From Episyrphus balteatus (lineage: Eukaryota; Arthropoda; Insecta; Diptera; Syrphidae): a DNA stretch of 64,000 nt. Both the position numbers and the translations under genes were made by a program. A model generated the notes under the pieces. The model did not search any database. It had not been told where the DNA came from and was given only the letters and a program-made list of their open reading frames with translations. How positions within the stretch are numbered: the first letter of the stretch is position 1; every line of letters starts with the position of its first letter. Positions 33,291 to 44,003 of the stretch are shown one piece after another. The stretch is from assembly GCF_945859705.1 (NCBI RefSeq), contig NC_079136.1, forward strand, positions 44,901,989 through 44,965,988, given 5' to 3'.

Positions 33291-34212
33291 GTAAGTTACT
33301 TTTTATAGAATTAAAAAAAATATATATATGAAAAAATGTGCTATATAACAACTAATTAATAACAAATAAACCGGAAAGTTTAAAAAAATTATTTTGAGGA
33401 CAAAATTGACCTCTATTGTAAAAAAAAATTATTTTCAAGTTACCTATTCAGTAAAAAAAAATAATCTGGGGGAAGTTCACAAACAAATAATAACGTTTAC
33501 AAAACATTATTTGCCAAATCAGTTCAGGGGAAATAACCAAAGAGAATGGAACAACGTTTTTTCCTTATTTCATCATTGGACTAGAAATAACGTCTGTTTA
33601 TATCAAAATTTGTTACCAATTCACAGAAAATTGAGGCCAACGAATCTACTACATATCATTTTTCATTTTAAATTCATTTTTATTATTCATCAACTTAAAA
33701 CTATCTTAAAGCTAGACAAAAATTCATAAAAACTATCCTACTTATCAATTACTTACAACTAACTTACTGGCCCTATACGAGCACTTTAAGTTATACTTCA
33801 TTTTTCTTAATTCTTATGCCTTTCGGCCTTATAACTATTTTAATACTAATATTTTAATGGTTTTTATTTTTCACCAAAAAATAATTAAAAAAAAAAAAAA
33901 CTTGGTATCATATCATTTTTTTTTTTTATTTTAAAACTTACAAACTAATTAGAACTACTTAAAACTACTTAAACTACTTAAAACTACTAAAAAAAAACTA
34001 GAACAGCCACAGCAAGCAATTTTTTATTTTTTTTTGTATTTTTTGTATTTTTTTTTACATACATATACACAATGCATTTGGACATGAAACCGGTAGTAAA
34101 ACTTTCGAGGTTTCTCAAATTTTGTCAAGTTCTTATTGCAAAGGTTATATTAATATAAAACTTGGTCTCAAAAGTCGGTTTAAGATTGAAATTCAAAACC
34201 TTCAGGCAACTA
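33291..34212 (+). other. Start of the 13.7-kb intron D-E
   Basis: Intron D-E runs 33291-46996 (13,706 nt). This part is AT-rich, with an AACTACTTA-type short tandem near 33950-33990 and poly-A and poly-T tracts. No exon seen. Confidence 0.6.
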
Positions 34213-34214
34213 TA

Positions 34215-34911
34215 GGGTGTTATAGGAAAAATGTGCATGTGCAGCAAAGAGCGTGTACGTTGGGTTGAGACAAGAAAAAACTCTCACTCACCCTTTAGAA
34301 AAAAACAATTAAAAAAAATTAATTTCAAACTTTAATATGAAATTCTTTAAAAAAAACGTGGGAAATTTGAAATGTTGTCATTTTTACAAGAGTGATACAA
34401 GAAAAATTAAAGAACAATTTTCAGAAGAATAAGCTCAGCTAAAAATTTGTGGAACGTATTTTTGTTTTGTCTAAGACCTACGGTTTTTATGAGAGATTTT
34501 TTTGTGAACTTTGACCTCCTATAACGGGCATAGTAAAAGGTGGATATATCAAGACTTATTATGGATGGAAAACCCCCTCAAAAAAAACATTAATCTTTAA
34601 TGTAGGTATGTTTACTGAAATAGAAGCTATGTGGGGCCCATTTCACAGCTTACTTCTTGAGTATCATCATCGTAAACGACTTTAAACATTGATTGGTAGA
34701 TATGGTCTTTTGAACTTCTCGAAGGGCAAAAGATTCGATGGCTGTCTTCCTTGCTTTCTCCCATTTAGATCCTAATTAACTCATAACCACAGTCTAGATG
34801 CTTAGTGAAAATTTAATATTTTTTTTAACCTTCTTTGATAATAAATATCATGGTCCTAACCATGGACCACAAATAGCTGGTTATCGACCACGAATAAAAG
34901 ATATAACACCC
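34215..34911. mobile_element. TA-flanked MITE with GGGTGTTATA ends
   Basis: The left end TAGGGTGTTATAGG matches the complement of the right end, GATATAACACCCTA; TA flanks at 34213-34214 and 34912-34913. About 700 bp with no coding frame. The inverted repeats are short, so boundaries are less certain than for the other elements. Confidence 0.55.
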
Positions 34912-34913
34912 TA

Positions 34914-36008
34914 ATGTAACGAAAAATTTCGGTTCATATCCAATCCAGGGACTCGAAAATTGAAAAATATTAAAGTAGTAGGGCTCATGATTTTACCTGG
35001 GGTAATAACTTTTCACAAAGTATTATTTAACCGGTCACAAAAGCCAGGTTTTATCGCAAACTGATTTGTAAACAATCAATTACCAAATAAAAAAAACAGT
35101 GCATGGTGGCCAGAAAAGGATAAAAAAATGTTTAAATGAATCAGCAGAACTAAGAACGACTCCTTTCATGACAAAGAAAAAAACTTTACGAAAACACTAG
35201 TAAATGACTCTGACAAATCAGGAAGTATGAATATTGCTATTTTTAGGACGAATTCTGCGCAGTCAATATGAATTAACAAAGGTTTTTGCTAATATAGAAA
35301 ACAACACCGAATTAATACGACCATAAATGTACCTAAGCAACTAAGACCATTGCCAAACCGGGTTTTCAGAGGGCAAACCCGGATTGAAAAAAGTATAAGC
35401 ACCATTATTGTGGTGGGAAAATTTAATACAGATGGTATATATGAAAGGGTACACAAACAAATAGGGGGAAAGGGGGTGAGTTGGCAGAAAAGTGGGATGG
35501 ATGTCAAAAATTGTGGTTTTGTACGATTTCTTCAAAAGTAGACCTCCTATCGAAGAAAACTTATATCAAAAGCTTTAGATCATAAAAAGTTCTACAACTT
35601 TTACTCAAACCATGTTTTTATGTAGGTACCTTATAGTACCTACAGGTAAAATAGTGCATAAAATCAAAAAAAGAGTGTGTGTACACATGTACACGCGACT
35701 GAAGTTATACTTCTCATTCAGTATATGTAAATGAATTTCATTTGATATTTTTAACTTCTATTATTAAATTAATTAATCCACAATTCGTTTTTTTACATTT
35801 TTATCAAGTGAACAATAAATTAATTCTTTCATCCTCCTTGCGTCCATGTAGTTTTCAATTTATTCTGAGAAATTTACTCATGTTGTGCGGTTCAGAACTT
35901 ACGGTATATGGTTAACGAAAGTAAATGAATTGCTCATAAAATGTGCGATATGGTAATTTTATGAGAATTGTGTGTGCTTCAGCAATAGTAGTAGCAATAT
36001 GGAACTTG
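34914..36008. other. Intronic sequence without recognised elements
   Basis: AT-rich. The segment TACCTACAGGTAAAATAGTG near 35638 has a counterpart in inverted orientation near 40450, hinting at a diverged repeat. The 8 bases before 36009 (GGAACTTG) are the left target duplication of the next element. Confidence 0.5.
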
Positions 36009-37131
36009 CAGGGTTGCTACAAAGCTCAAAAGTTAGCTGAGCTCAGCTCACAGCTCATGGTTGAGCTGAGCTGTCGGTGAGCTGAGCTGAGCTGAGCTGT
36101 TGGGTGAGCTAAGGTAAAGTGAGCTGAACTGAGCTGTGATGGGTAAGAGGATACATTGATTTTTATTTGGAAAGTATAATGAAATATTAAGATATTTTAA
36201 ACTTTTATAAAACACCATAGCTTAAGATGTTTGGTTCTAGTTATTAATGGAATTATTTTAACACATGGATATTTTTATAAATAAGACAGATTTTCGTGAT
36301 CTTTTCTCTTGGTTTTTTTAATATTAAATATATTTCTCTTTTTTTTAGTAAAAAATTTTTTTTTTTTTTTTTTTTTTTTTTGTTTTTTTTTTTTTTTTTT
36401 TAACGGGAGGAAATCTTCAAAAGACACTTGGCAGTATTCGACACCAAGTAGTGTGGGACTCTTAACCACTAAAACCACCTCTTTATCAGGACCAATCTTG
36501 AGAGATCGACATCAGATTTTTCTTTCTTAACTTTGTAAAATCACTTTGGGGGAAGTTTAAACTTTTAATACTTTCCCATGTTTTTTTAGACCATAAGCTC
36601 ATGAGGCTTGGTTCTTCTTAATCTCCGAACATGGTTTCTTGTATTCAAGACGGACACCATTTCAGAATTGGTATGACTTTGCAGTCTCTGATTATGCGAT
36701 ACAGCGTATTTTTTAACAACTTCTGTAACCGTTTCTATTTGTAGGTCACGATGTAGATCGCTATTTCTTATGTACCAAGGTACATTTACTATTCCACGAA
36801 GTACTTTGTTTTGGAATTTTTGGATGATTTCGGTATTTGTTTTCTTTGTACAGCCCCATAATTGGATACCATAGGTCCAAACAGGCTTTAGTACAGCATT
36901 ATTTTGTTTTGGGTTGATAAATCAGAGTTGTTACCAAGTAACCAGTACATTTTTCTATATTTCAAGTTTAGTTCTTCTCTTTTCTTTTTGATGTGCTCTT
37001 TCCACTTTAGCTTTGCATCCAAAGTCATTCCAAGGTATTTGGCCGTATTGGCGTAAGGTACAGCTTGATTATTAATGAATATTGGAATATTGTTTATCTT
37101 TTTATTTGTAAAGTTTATATGTGAAGATTTT

Positions 37132-37299
37132 AATTCAATATAAGTTCAAGTGACCTCAACTCCTAAAATTTATAAAGCGTTTCGCCCAGGTACGACAGTG
37201 GGCTCATCAGTTAGATCTGTCGTACCCTTACTAAGACGCCTTAAAATAAGAATAATTTTAATAATTTTTTATTATTTTTGTTATTTTTTTCTTCGTTAT
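37132..37299 (-). mobile_element. 168-bp retroelement carrying a hammerhead ribozyme
   Basis: Flanked by a perfect 12-bp duplication TGTGAAGATTTT (37120-37131 and 37300-37311), and its removal restores the reverse transcriptase frame of the jockey fragment. The plus strand starts AATTCAATATAAGTTCAAG and ends with an AT-rich run closing TTTTTTTCTTCGTTAT. A second, rearranged copy lies at 11811-13121. Variable 12-13-bp duplications suggest target-primed retrotransposition. Size suggests a SINE-like element or a solo terminal repeat of a Penelope-like element, some of which carry hammerheads. The ribozyme sense strand is minus, antisense to the host gene. Confidence 0.88.
37174..37242 (-). ncRNA. 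Hammerhead ribozyme, type III topology
   Basis: Minus strand, 5' to 3': AAGGCG (stem III), TC with cleavage after C at 37235, TTAG (stem I), a 16-nt loop, CTAA (stem I), CTGATGA core (37210-37204), GCCC (stem II), a 12-nt loop, GGGC, GAAA (37183-37180), CGCTTT (stem III). All three stems pair: I 4 bp, II 4 bp, III 6 bp with one G-U. All core residues are canonical. Loop I contains GGTACGACAG and loop II its exact complement CTGTCGTACC, allowing a 10-bp loop-loop pseudoknot or an alternative hairpin enclosing the core. Predicted to self-cleave; not demonstrated. Confidence 0.88.
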
Positions 37300-38010
37300 T
37301 GTGAAGATTTTGTTTCATTAAGTTTGATACGCCATTTTTCGGTCCAATCTCTGACTGTGTCGACGGCATATTGCATCTTTACTGCTCCCCTAGAGACACA
37401 TTTGTCGGGTACCAAAATTGCGGTATCATCTGCAAAAGTAGCCATTATGGTGTGATTCCCAACTGGGATATCCCTTGTGTATAGTAAATACAGGGTAGGA
37501 CCTAGGACACTTCCTTGTGGTACACCGGCTTCTATTTTCTTCAATTCCGAATATTCTTGATCGTACCTTACTCTAAACAATCGGTCTGAGATGTACGATT
37601 TTAATATTTCATAGTACTGTCTGGGAAGATCCCTTTGCAGTTTGTACTCAAGTCCCTCATGCCAAACCTTGTCAAAGGCTTGAGCAACATCTAAGAAAAT
37701 AGCTGAACATACTTGTTTTTCTTCTAATGCTTTTTCTATTACATCCGTTATTCTATGAACTTGGTCTATCGTGGAATGTTTATTTCTAAAGCCAAACTGA
37801 TGATTTTTGATTAACCTTCTTTCTTCTATAGTTTTGCTAAGTCTCTTCAGAAGCAGTTTTTCAAAAACTTTTGCCATAATTGGTATAAGCGATATTGGTG
37901 TGTAAGACGTCACTTCTGTAGGTGGCTTACCTTGCTTGGGTATGACAATAACTTCAGCAATTTTCCAATGGTGTGGGACATACCGTTGCTTAAGGCATGC
38001 ATTTATTATA

Positions 38011-39216
38011 AAAAAAAATTCCGGTACAATCCGGTTTTTCGATTTTTTTTTTACTTTTAAGTTCTCCCGGTTTGAGAACGCGTGGACCTACAGGGATGGG
38101 AGTTGTACCCCAATGTAGGTTAGAGTCCCCGCTACCTTTTGGCATCAAAAATTTTATTTTCATTTTTTCAAAATTCCGCGATATAGGCGTTGGAAGTTGG
38201 GGGCGCGAAAAAACTTCTGGGAGCTGAACGCTATGATCTAGAGACAGGGGAGTGGTGCCATATGAAAGGTTATATTCTCAGCTACCCGATAGTGGTATAA
38301 TCCGGTTTTTCAATTTTTTTCAAAATTCCGAGAAAATCGCGTTTGAAAGTTGGGGTAAAATTTTTTTTCGAAAAATCCCCGAATCTTTGAACGCTCCTGG
38401 AAGCTAAACCGCTTGAGAGCAATTTTTGGGAGTGATGCCAAATGATAGCTTTTGTCATGGGCCTACGCTTTGCACATTTTCAGATTTTTAAAAAATCGCC
38501 TTCCATGTTAAACCGCCACATCATGCCTATTTTTTCAGAATCGTGCCCATTTTTTTTTTACTTTTAAGTTCTCCCGGTTTGAGAACGCGTGGACCTACAG
38601 GGATGGGAGTTGTACCCAAATGTAGGTTAGAGTCCCCGCTACCTTTTGGCATCAAAAATTTTATTTTCATTTTTTCAAAATTCCGCGATATAGGCGTTGG
38701 AAGTTGGGGGCGCGAAAGAACTTCTGGGAGCTGAACGCTTTGATCTAGAGACAGGGGAGTGGTGCCATATGAAAGGTTATATTCTCAGCTACCCGATAGT
38801 GGTATAATCCGGTTTTTCGATTTTTTTCAAAATTCCGAGAAAATCGCGTTTGAAAGTTGGGGTAAAATTTTTTTTCGAAAAATCCCCGAATCTTTGAACG
38901 CTCCTGGAAGCTAAACCGCTTGAGAGCAATTTTTGGGAGTGATGCCAAATGATAGCTTTTGTCATGGGCCTTCGCTTTGCACATTTTCAGATTTTTAAAA
39001 AATCGCCTTCCATGTTAAACCGCCACATCATGGTTATTTTTTCAGAATCGTGCCTATTTTTTTTTTACTTTTAAGTTCTCCCGGTTTGAGAACGCGTGGA
39101 CCTACAGGGATGAGAGTTGTACCCAAATGTAGGTTAGAGTCCCCGCTACCTTTTGGCATCAAACATTTTTTTTTCATTTTCTTCAAAATTCCGAGATATA
39201 GGCGTTGGAAGTTGGG
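38011..39216. repeat. 507-bp tandem repeat, about 2.3 units
   Basis: The block CTTTTAAGTTCTCCCGGTTT begins at 38054, 38561 and 39068, an exact 507-bp period, and units one and two are almost identical throughout. The third unit stops after TAGGCGTTGGAAGTTGGGGG (39216). Each unit holds two related half-units around AATCCGGTTTTTC and AAAATTCCG. Open frames on both strands repeat with the array and look non-coding. Confidence 0.88.
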
Positions 39217-39320
39217 GGCGCTCACTTTCAGCTCAGCTCAAATGAGCTGAGCTATGGTACCTAGCTCAAAGTTGAGCTGAGCTGTGAGCTGAGCTGAAAT
39301 GTGAGCTTTTTGCAACCCTG

Positions 39321-39516
39321 GCAACTTGCCACATGTAACTTGCCACATACAACTTGCCACACGCAACTTGCCACAGGCAACTTGCCACATACAACTTGCC
39401 ACACGCAACTTGCCACAGGCAACTTGCCACAGGCAACTTGCCACATACAACTTGCCACACGCAACTTGCCACATGCAACTTGCCACATACAACTTGCCAC
39501 ATGCAACTTGCCACAT
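39321..39516. repeat. 14-bp minisatellite, 14 units
   Basis: Fourteen units of the type GCAACTTGCCACAT, with variation mainly at the first, second and last positions. As 14 is not a multiple of 3 and no unit contains a stop, several frames on both strands stay open, giving spurious repeat proteins. The array starts exactly at the hAT-like element's right target duplication (GCAACTTG), which is the first half of the unit. Confidence 0.95.
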
Positions 39517-39712
39517 GAAACATGTTACTTGCAACGTGTTGTGTGTTTTATGTTTGCCGTACTGTGGCGTACTGCATTTTTAAATACTAAAGTACTGCCT
39601 ACTCTAAAGGTGAAACGACAGCCCTGCTACCCAGGGTGATCGCGTCATAATCCCTTTGACATTCTTGTCAAAAAGTAAATTTTCATACCCACCCTCCCAT
39701 AAGAAGTATAAC

Positions 39713-40434
39713 TTCAAAAATTGTTCCACTCATGAAACTTGGCAAAAAGTTTGCTTTTGGGATAAGAACCAAGTACAAAAAAAGTCTATAAAAAAAAGTT
39801 GGGTGGAAGGGTGTTTTTTTCGCGGACAAGAGGGAGGGGTTGAAGGTCAAAAATATACCTACTGAAAAAAATTGTTTGTTGAATATCATCATATGACACA
39901 TGTTTTGAAGGTATTTTTTGATGCTGAATCTAATGACATAAAAATAAAGTCAATACGATTGCTCTAAGAAAAGTTATTTCCGATTAAAAACCAGGTAAAA
40001 TATAACCGAAACCCATGTGAAAAACATGCTACACTGACAAAATTTGAAATGAAGGTTTAAGATAAAACAGGGACAAAGGATTCATAAAGTTTTTAAAAAT
40101 ATTTAGGGTGAAAGGGTGTTTTTTTGATAGGTTAAGTTGTTTGTGAGAAAGGTATCATAACAGCTAACTTAAATTTTATTAATTTTTAAAACTTGGCGAA
40201 ATAGTTTTGGTTGGTATAAGAATTAAGAATCTATAAAAAGTAAAAAATTATTTTGAGTGAAAGGGTTTTTTTTTCAAGAAATGATGAAATAGTACATAAA
40301 ATCAATAACCCCCTCCCTCTTGTCCGCGAAAAAACACCCTTCCACCCAACTTTTTTTTATAGACTTTTTCTGTACTTGGTTCTTCTCCCAAAAGCAAACT
40401 TTTTGCCAAGTTTCATGAGTGGAACAATTTTTTT
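39713..40434. repeat. Long inverted repeat with ~125-bp arms
   Basis: Left arm 39713-39843 and right arm 40308-40434 are inverted copies (for example CACTCATGAAACTTGGC against GCCAAGTTTCATGAGTG, and AGTTGGGTGGAAGGGTG against CACCCTTCCACCCAACT). A third, diverged copy of the arm occurs in the spacer in direct orientation (40193-40275). It could be a foldback element. No target duplication was found. Confidence 0.75.
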
Positions 40435-43080
40435 ATTTTTATAAATGCCTATTTTACCTGTAGGTACTATTAGCACACAAATATTGAGAAAAATGCAAAA
40501 AAAACGATTCTTTGGTTTTTTATTTTTATCTTTTTAAAAATTGGTTGGGTTTTAACAAAACCTGGTCAAAAAATATTATATTGTTTTTCTACCTATTTTA
40601 AATGTTTTGAGAAAAATATTAATTTTTTTTATTTTTGACGAATTTAATTGGAAAAAATAGCATATTTTTCAATAAAAAAGTTTTCGAAAAGTTTGGAATG
40701 CCATTATTAAGATTAAAACCTTTTATTGAAGACTATGTAGGAAAACTATTCTTTTACTTAAAAAAAATATTGAGAAAAATTGAAAAAAAAAAACATTTTT
40801 AAGATCGATTTTCAGTTAATGACAGTAAAATTAGCGGGAAATATCTATTCAATTTGTTTATGGGCAATATATTTTTCCCCTTTCATATACAATTTATCCT
40901 AATTTTTCCCACCACATTTCCACGGTTCCAACTGGTAACTCTGGTATGTAGTCAGTAATAACTCTGGCAGATGGTCACGTTTGGGAAGTATGTTTTTCTA
41001 GTTAATCATAGATAAAATCCCGCACTGTTAATTCAAATTTCTAGTCGTTAGGAGTTTCGAAGAAAATTTGATTATTTTAATATTTACCTCAAGGGTACTA
41101 GTCCCAGGCACCTTCTTATCTCCTATTCTTCTTAAAACCATTCACCACAAAACCCTTGAACTTTAAAAACAAAAGTTAATCCTTCTTCAGAACACGACTC
41201 ATTCTTTGAACAGTTTTTGAGCTTTAAGGACTTATACTTTTCTACCACTTCAGTAACTTTTCAACAAAAATCTGAATCGATACTTAAGAAATCCTTTTTT
41301 TTTTAATTTTACAAAGGATTTACTCGTAACTCATTATATTGTACATATATGTTTTATGTGTCCTTTTCATAATACCTATATCCTCCGCACCCATTCATGA
41401 TGAGTTTTTTTAATGCAGAAAAAGAGATTACAAAAAGTTTCTCCCCGACTTAATTTTGCTTCAACAGTTTTAATCAAAGGATCACTTATATGGTCGCCTT
41501 CGTCCTTTCCTTCGCATCTTCCAGTTGCATCATCACATTTGAGAGGAGTGTATAGAAAATCCTTTCGCCGCCACCTCTCTCTGATGGGTAAACATTTAAT
41601 TAACTCTGAATTTCATAAACACTTAAAAAGTCCACATATTTTGCCATTTGCACTCCTTTCGACTAACACACACACATTCTTCTCACACATGTACCCACAA
41701 ATTCATCCATATACTGCATTTATTGCATAGCGCACAACTTCACAGGATCAACATATGAAAGTTTGATGTCATCAATTTCTTATCTAAAGAAAATAGAAAC
41801 TAGAAAGTTTGCTACCATTTAGGGATAGATATGTGCGCCCCATTGCTCTTGCAACGCATATATTCACAGGACCACGTTGATCCTTTGCAAGAGAAACACT
41901 ACAATTTGGCTACTTTATTCTTTCCTTATGTGCGGAATCTCTCTCCTTTTCGGCAGCATCCTCTTTTCTTATCCTGCAGGATTAAATTTAAATAATTTCA
42001 ACTCAAAAATGGAGAATGTTGCGTTCTTCCAAGGACGAGGACGACGACGTTTATTACTATTCTATACTAAAATGTGTGTAAGCGTGTGTGTGTGTTTGTT
42101 GTATGCTGTGCTGTGTTATCTTATCCCCCAAATGGGACAAACAACAACAAAGACGAGTGCAGAATTTTGCAAGAAACTTTTGAGAAAGTCATTTGCATGC
42201 GAAACAAATGTGTATATGTTTAGTGTCTGTGTGTTTTCTATGATAATACCCCCTTCTGGAACCCCCTCATGCTGTTTCGACATCGTCGTCATATAAGATA
42301 CTTTATGAATGTATTAAGAAAAGTTTTAAAAGGCTCCACCGGCACTTTGTTGTCCCGGTTTTTGAAATTTCCAAGACCACATTGCTGCACATTCAACTTT
42401 GTCGCTCCTTCCCAAAAACCGGGATCCCTAAACCTATAGTTGTTTGGGAAAATTATTGTTACCATAAGGATTCAAGCTATACCTAAGGATGAGTTGCTTA
42501 ATGCTTATGCTTTAGTGCATTCTGTTAACCCTATACACAGTGGCTATAGAAGAGAGAAGGAAGAAGAATGAAAAAAAATTAATGATGGCGCTCGTATCAA
42601 CTAACCCAAAGGATGTTATGCATACGTTAGGGTGTACCTTATATGACCTTAGAAAGCCTGGGAGTTATGGTTTTTTTCATCGTTGTCTGCCTGCTGCGCG
42701 CGTTGTCTTTTGAGCGATGACGATGCCATGGGTTTATTTTTTCTAATATACAAGCGCTCAGTTGATCTGCGTTTGTTGCAGGAATATATTTTAGAAATTT
42801 TTAGTATCTTGGAGGTATAATATGCTTTGGTGGTTCTTGCGTCTTTTGGATATCCTCTAGAGAAAGAAATAGAAGTTGGAAATAAAGATAAATTTATTAT
42901 CCTCCGTTGAGCTGTGGATTTTATAAATTATACCAAAAGAGACAATTTTGTGTAGGTATAGGTAGGTACTTTTGAGGATTTTTTTGGCGCCGCCACAAGA
43001 CATCGTTAGAATTATCCATGAATCATGCAATTCTTTTAAATTTTTTTGATGCATTTTGTTTTTTTTTTTTATGATTCAAC
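40435..43080 (+). other. Intronic sequence, higher complexity at 41.3-42.9 kb
   Basis: The first part is AT-rich. From about 41300 the sequence is less repetitive, with GT runs near 42070-42100. Two open frames of 105 and 139 codons (41413-41730 and 41877-42296, plus strand) lack paired splice sites in a usable phase, so I leave them uncalled. It may hold conserved intronic elements. Confidence 0.45.
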
Positions 43081-43700
43081 AGAAAAAAATCATATTTTTT
43101 TAATGAAATAATTCGGTAAATTTTGATGTAGTCATGCAGTGTTGAAGAAAATCATTTATTTTTTAATGCATTTGTTTTCCATTACAAATTTAAAAAAAAA
43201 TTGCATTAATTTCAACTACTGGAGAAAAAAATGCAGTTTATTGGAAATGAAAAATATTTGCATTGCAAAATAAAATTTGTATTCCAAATAAAAATATTTT
43301 ACAGTAAAAAATATAAATGTTGTTGCAAGTAAAAAATCCTCTGCATTAAAAAAAAAATACAGCATCTACAAAATGTGTGCATTACATGTTTTTTTTTTTA
43401 ATATTCGTCGAGTTTTTTACAATTTGGCTAATTGATCATATGTATATTAGCTATTCCAACTATAGGTAATATTAAACCAAATGAGGGCCAACTAGTCAAA
43501 ACTGTAAACAATTCCACGAATATTTACAAAAGAAAAAATATTAAATACACACATTTCGTATTGTATTTTTTTTTAATGCAGAAAATTTTGTATTTGCAAT
43601 AATTTTTTTTTAATGCAAAGTATTTTTTATTGCAATAAATATTTTTTTTTTTAAAGCGAAATGCATTTTTGTACTATTTTTATTGCAATAAATATTCTTA
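43081..43700. repeat. AT-rich repeat with TGCATTAAAAAA motifs in both orientations
   Basis: Motifs such as GCATTAAAAAAAAAA, TTTTTAATGCA and ATTGCAATAAATATT recur many times in both directions. It looks like a decayed foldback or simple-sequence expansion without clear ends. Confidence 0.4.
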
Positions 43701-44003
43701 CAACTTGCTACTGCATTCAATATTTCTTCTATCCAGGCCTAATAGAAAAAAATGCGTGTACGAACAAGAAAATGATGCAAGTTTTTTCAAATTATTTTTT
43801 TCAAAATTTTCGAACTTCATCAATTTTTATAGATGACAGTAAAAATTTTTGGTGATGAACATTTTAGAGAAATTCAGTAAATCACACTATCGAGTATCGA
43901 TTTATATAGTTTTAATATTAATTAAATTAAATTATGTAATAAAAAATAAATTAAAATTTTTTTTTTTTTTAAGAATTTTTTTTTATATTTTGAAACAAAC
44001 ATT

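Larger units (their letters stand above)
36353..38010 (-). pseudogene. Jockey-type non-LTR retrotransposon fragment, 5'-truncated
   Basis: The minus-strand reading from 38010 gives a reverse transcriptase: an IPIMAKVFEKLLLKRL block, AFDKVWHEGL, GVPQGSVLGPTLYLLY and the catalytic FADDTAI motif. After the inserted element at 37132-37311 the frame resumes with AKYLGMTLDAKLKWKEHI and continues, through a frameshift near 36895, to a stop near 36587 and a poly-A tail (poly-T at 36353-36401). The motif order and spacing fit the jockey clade. The 5' end lacks the endonuclease and gag region. It is dead, from truncation, frameshift and insertion. Confidence 0.9.
36009..39320. mobile_element. hAT-like element with 8-bp duplication and nested insertions
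   Basis: The left end begins CAGGGTTGCTACAAAGCTC and the right end complement begins CAGGGTTGCAAAAAGCTC; both continue into GAGCT-rich arrays (36036-36140 and 39228-39306). The flanks are GGAACTTG and GCAACTTG, 7 of 8 identical. CAGGGTTGC ends with 8-bp duplications are typical of hAT elements. No hAT transposase is seen; the interior is a jockey fragment, a hammerhead-bearing element and 507-bp tandem repeats. The element in its present form is therefore a nested composite. Confidence 0.82.

Noticed and set aside
36275..36478. Lys-rich and Phe-rich frames around the poly-T tract
   Set aside because: They are readings of the jockey poly-A tail.
38543..39250. Repeated frames on both strands in the 507-bp array
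   Set aside because: Identical frames recur with the tandem unit and break at its low-complexity parts, so they look non-coding.
39238..39639. Several overlapping repeat-protein frames on both strands
   Set aside because: They come from the stop-free 14-bp minisatellite.
41413..42296. Two plus-strand frames of 105 and 139 codons in intron D-E
   Set aside because: No acceptor/donor pair in a phase compatible with exons D and E, and no domain character. An alternative terminal exon cannot be excluded but is unsupported.
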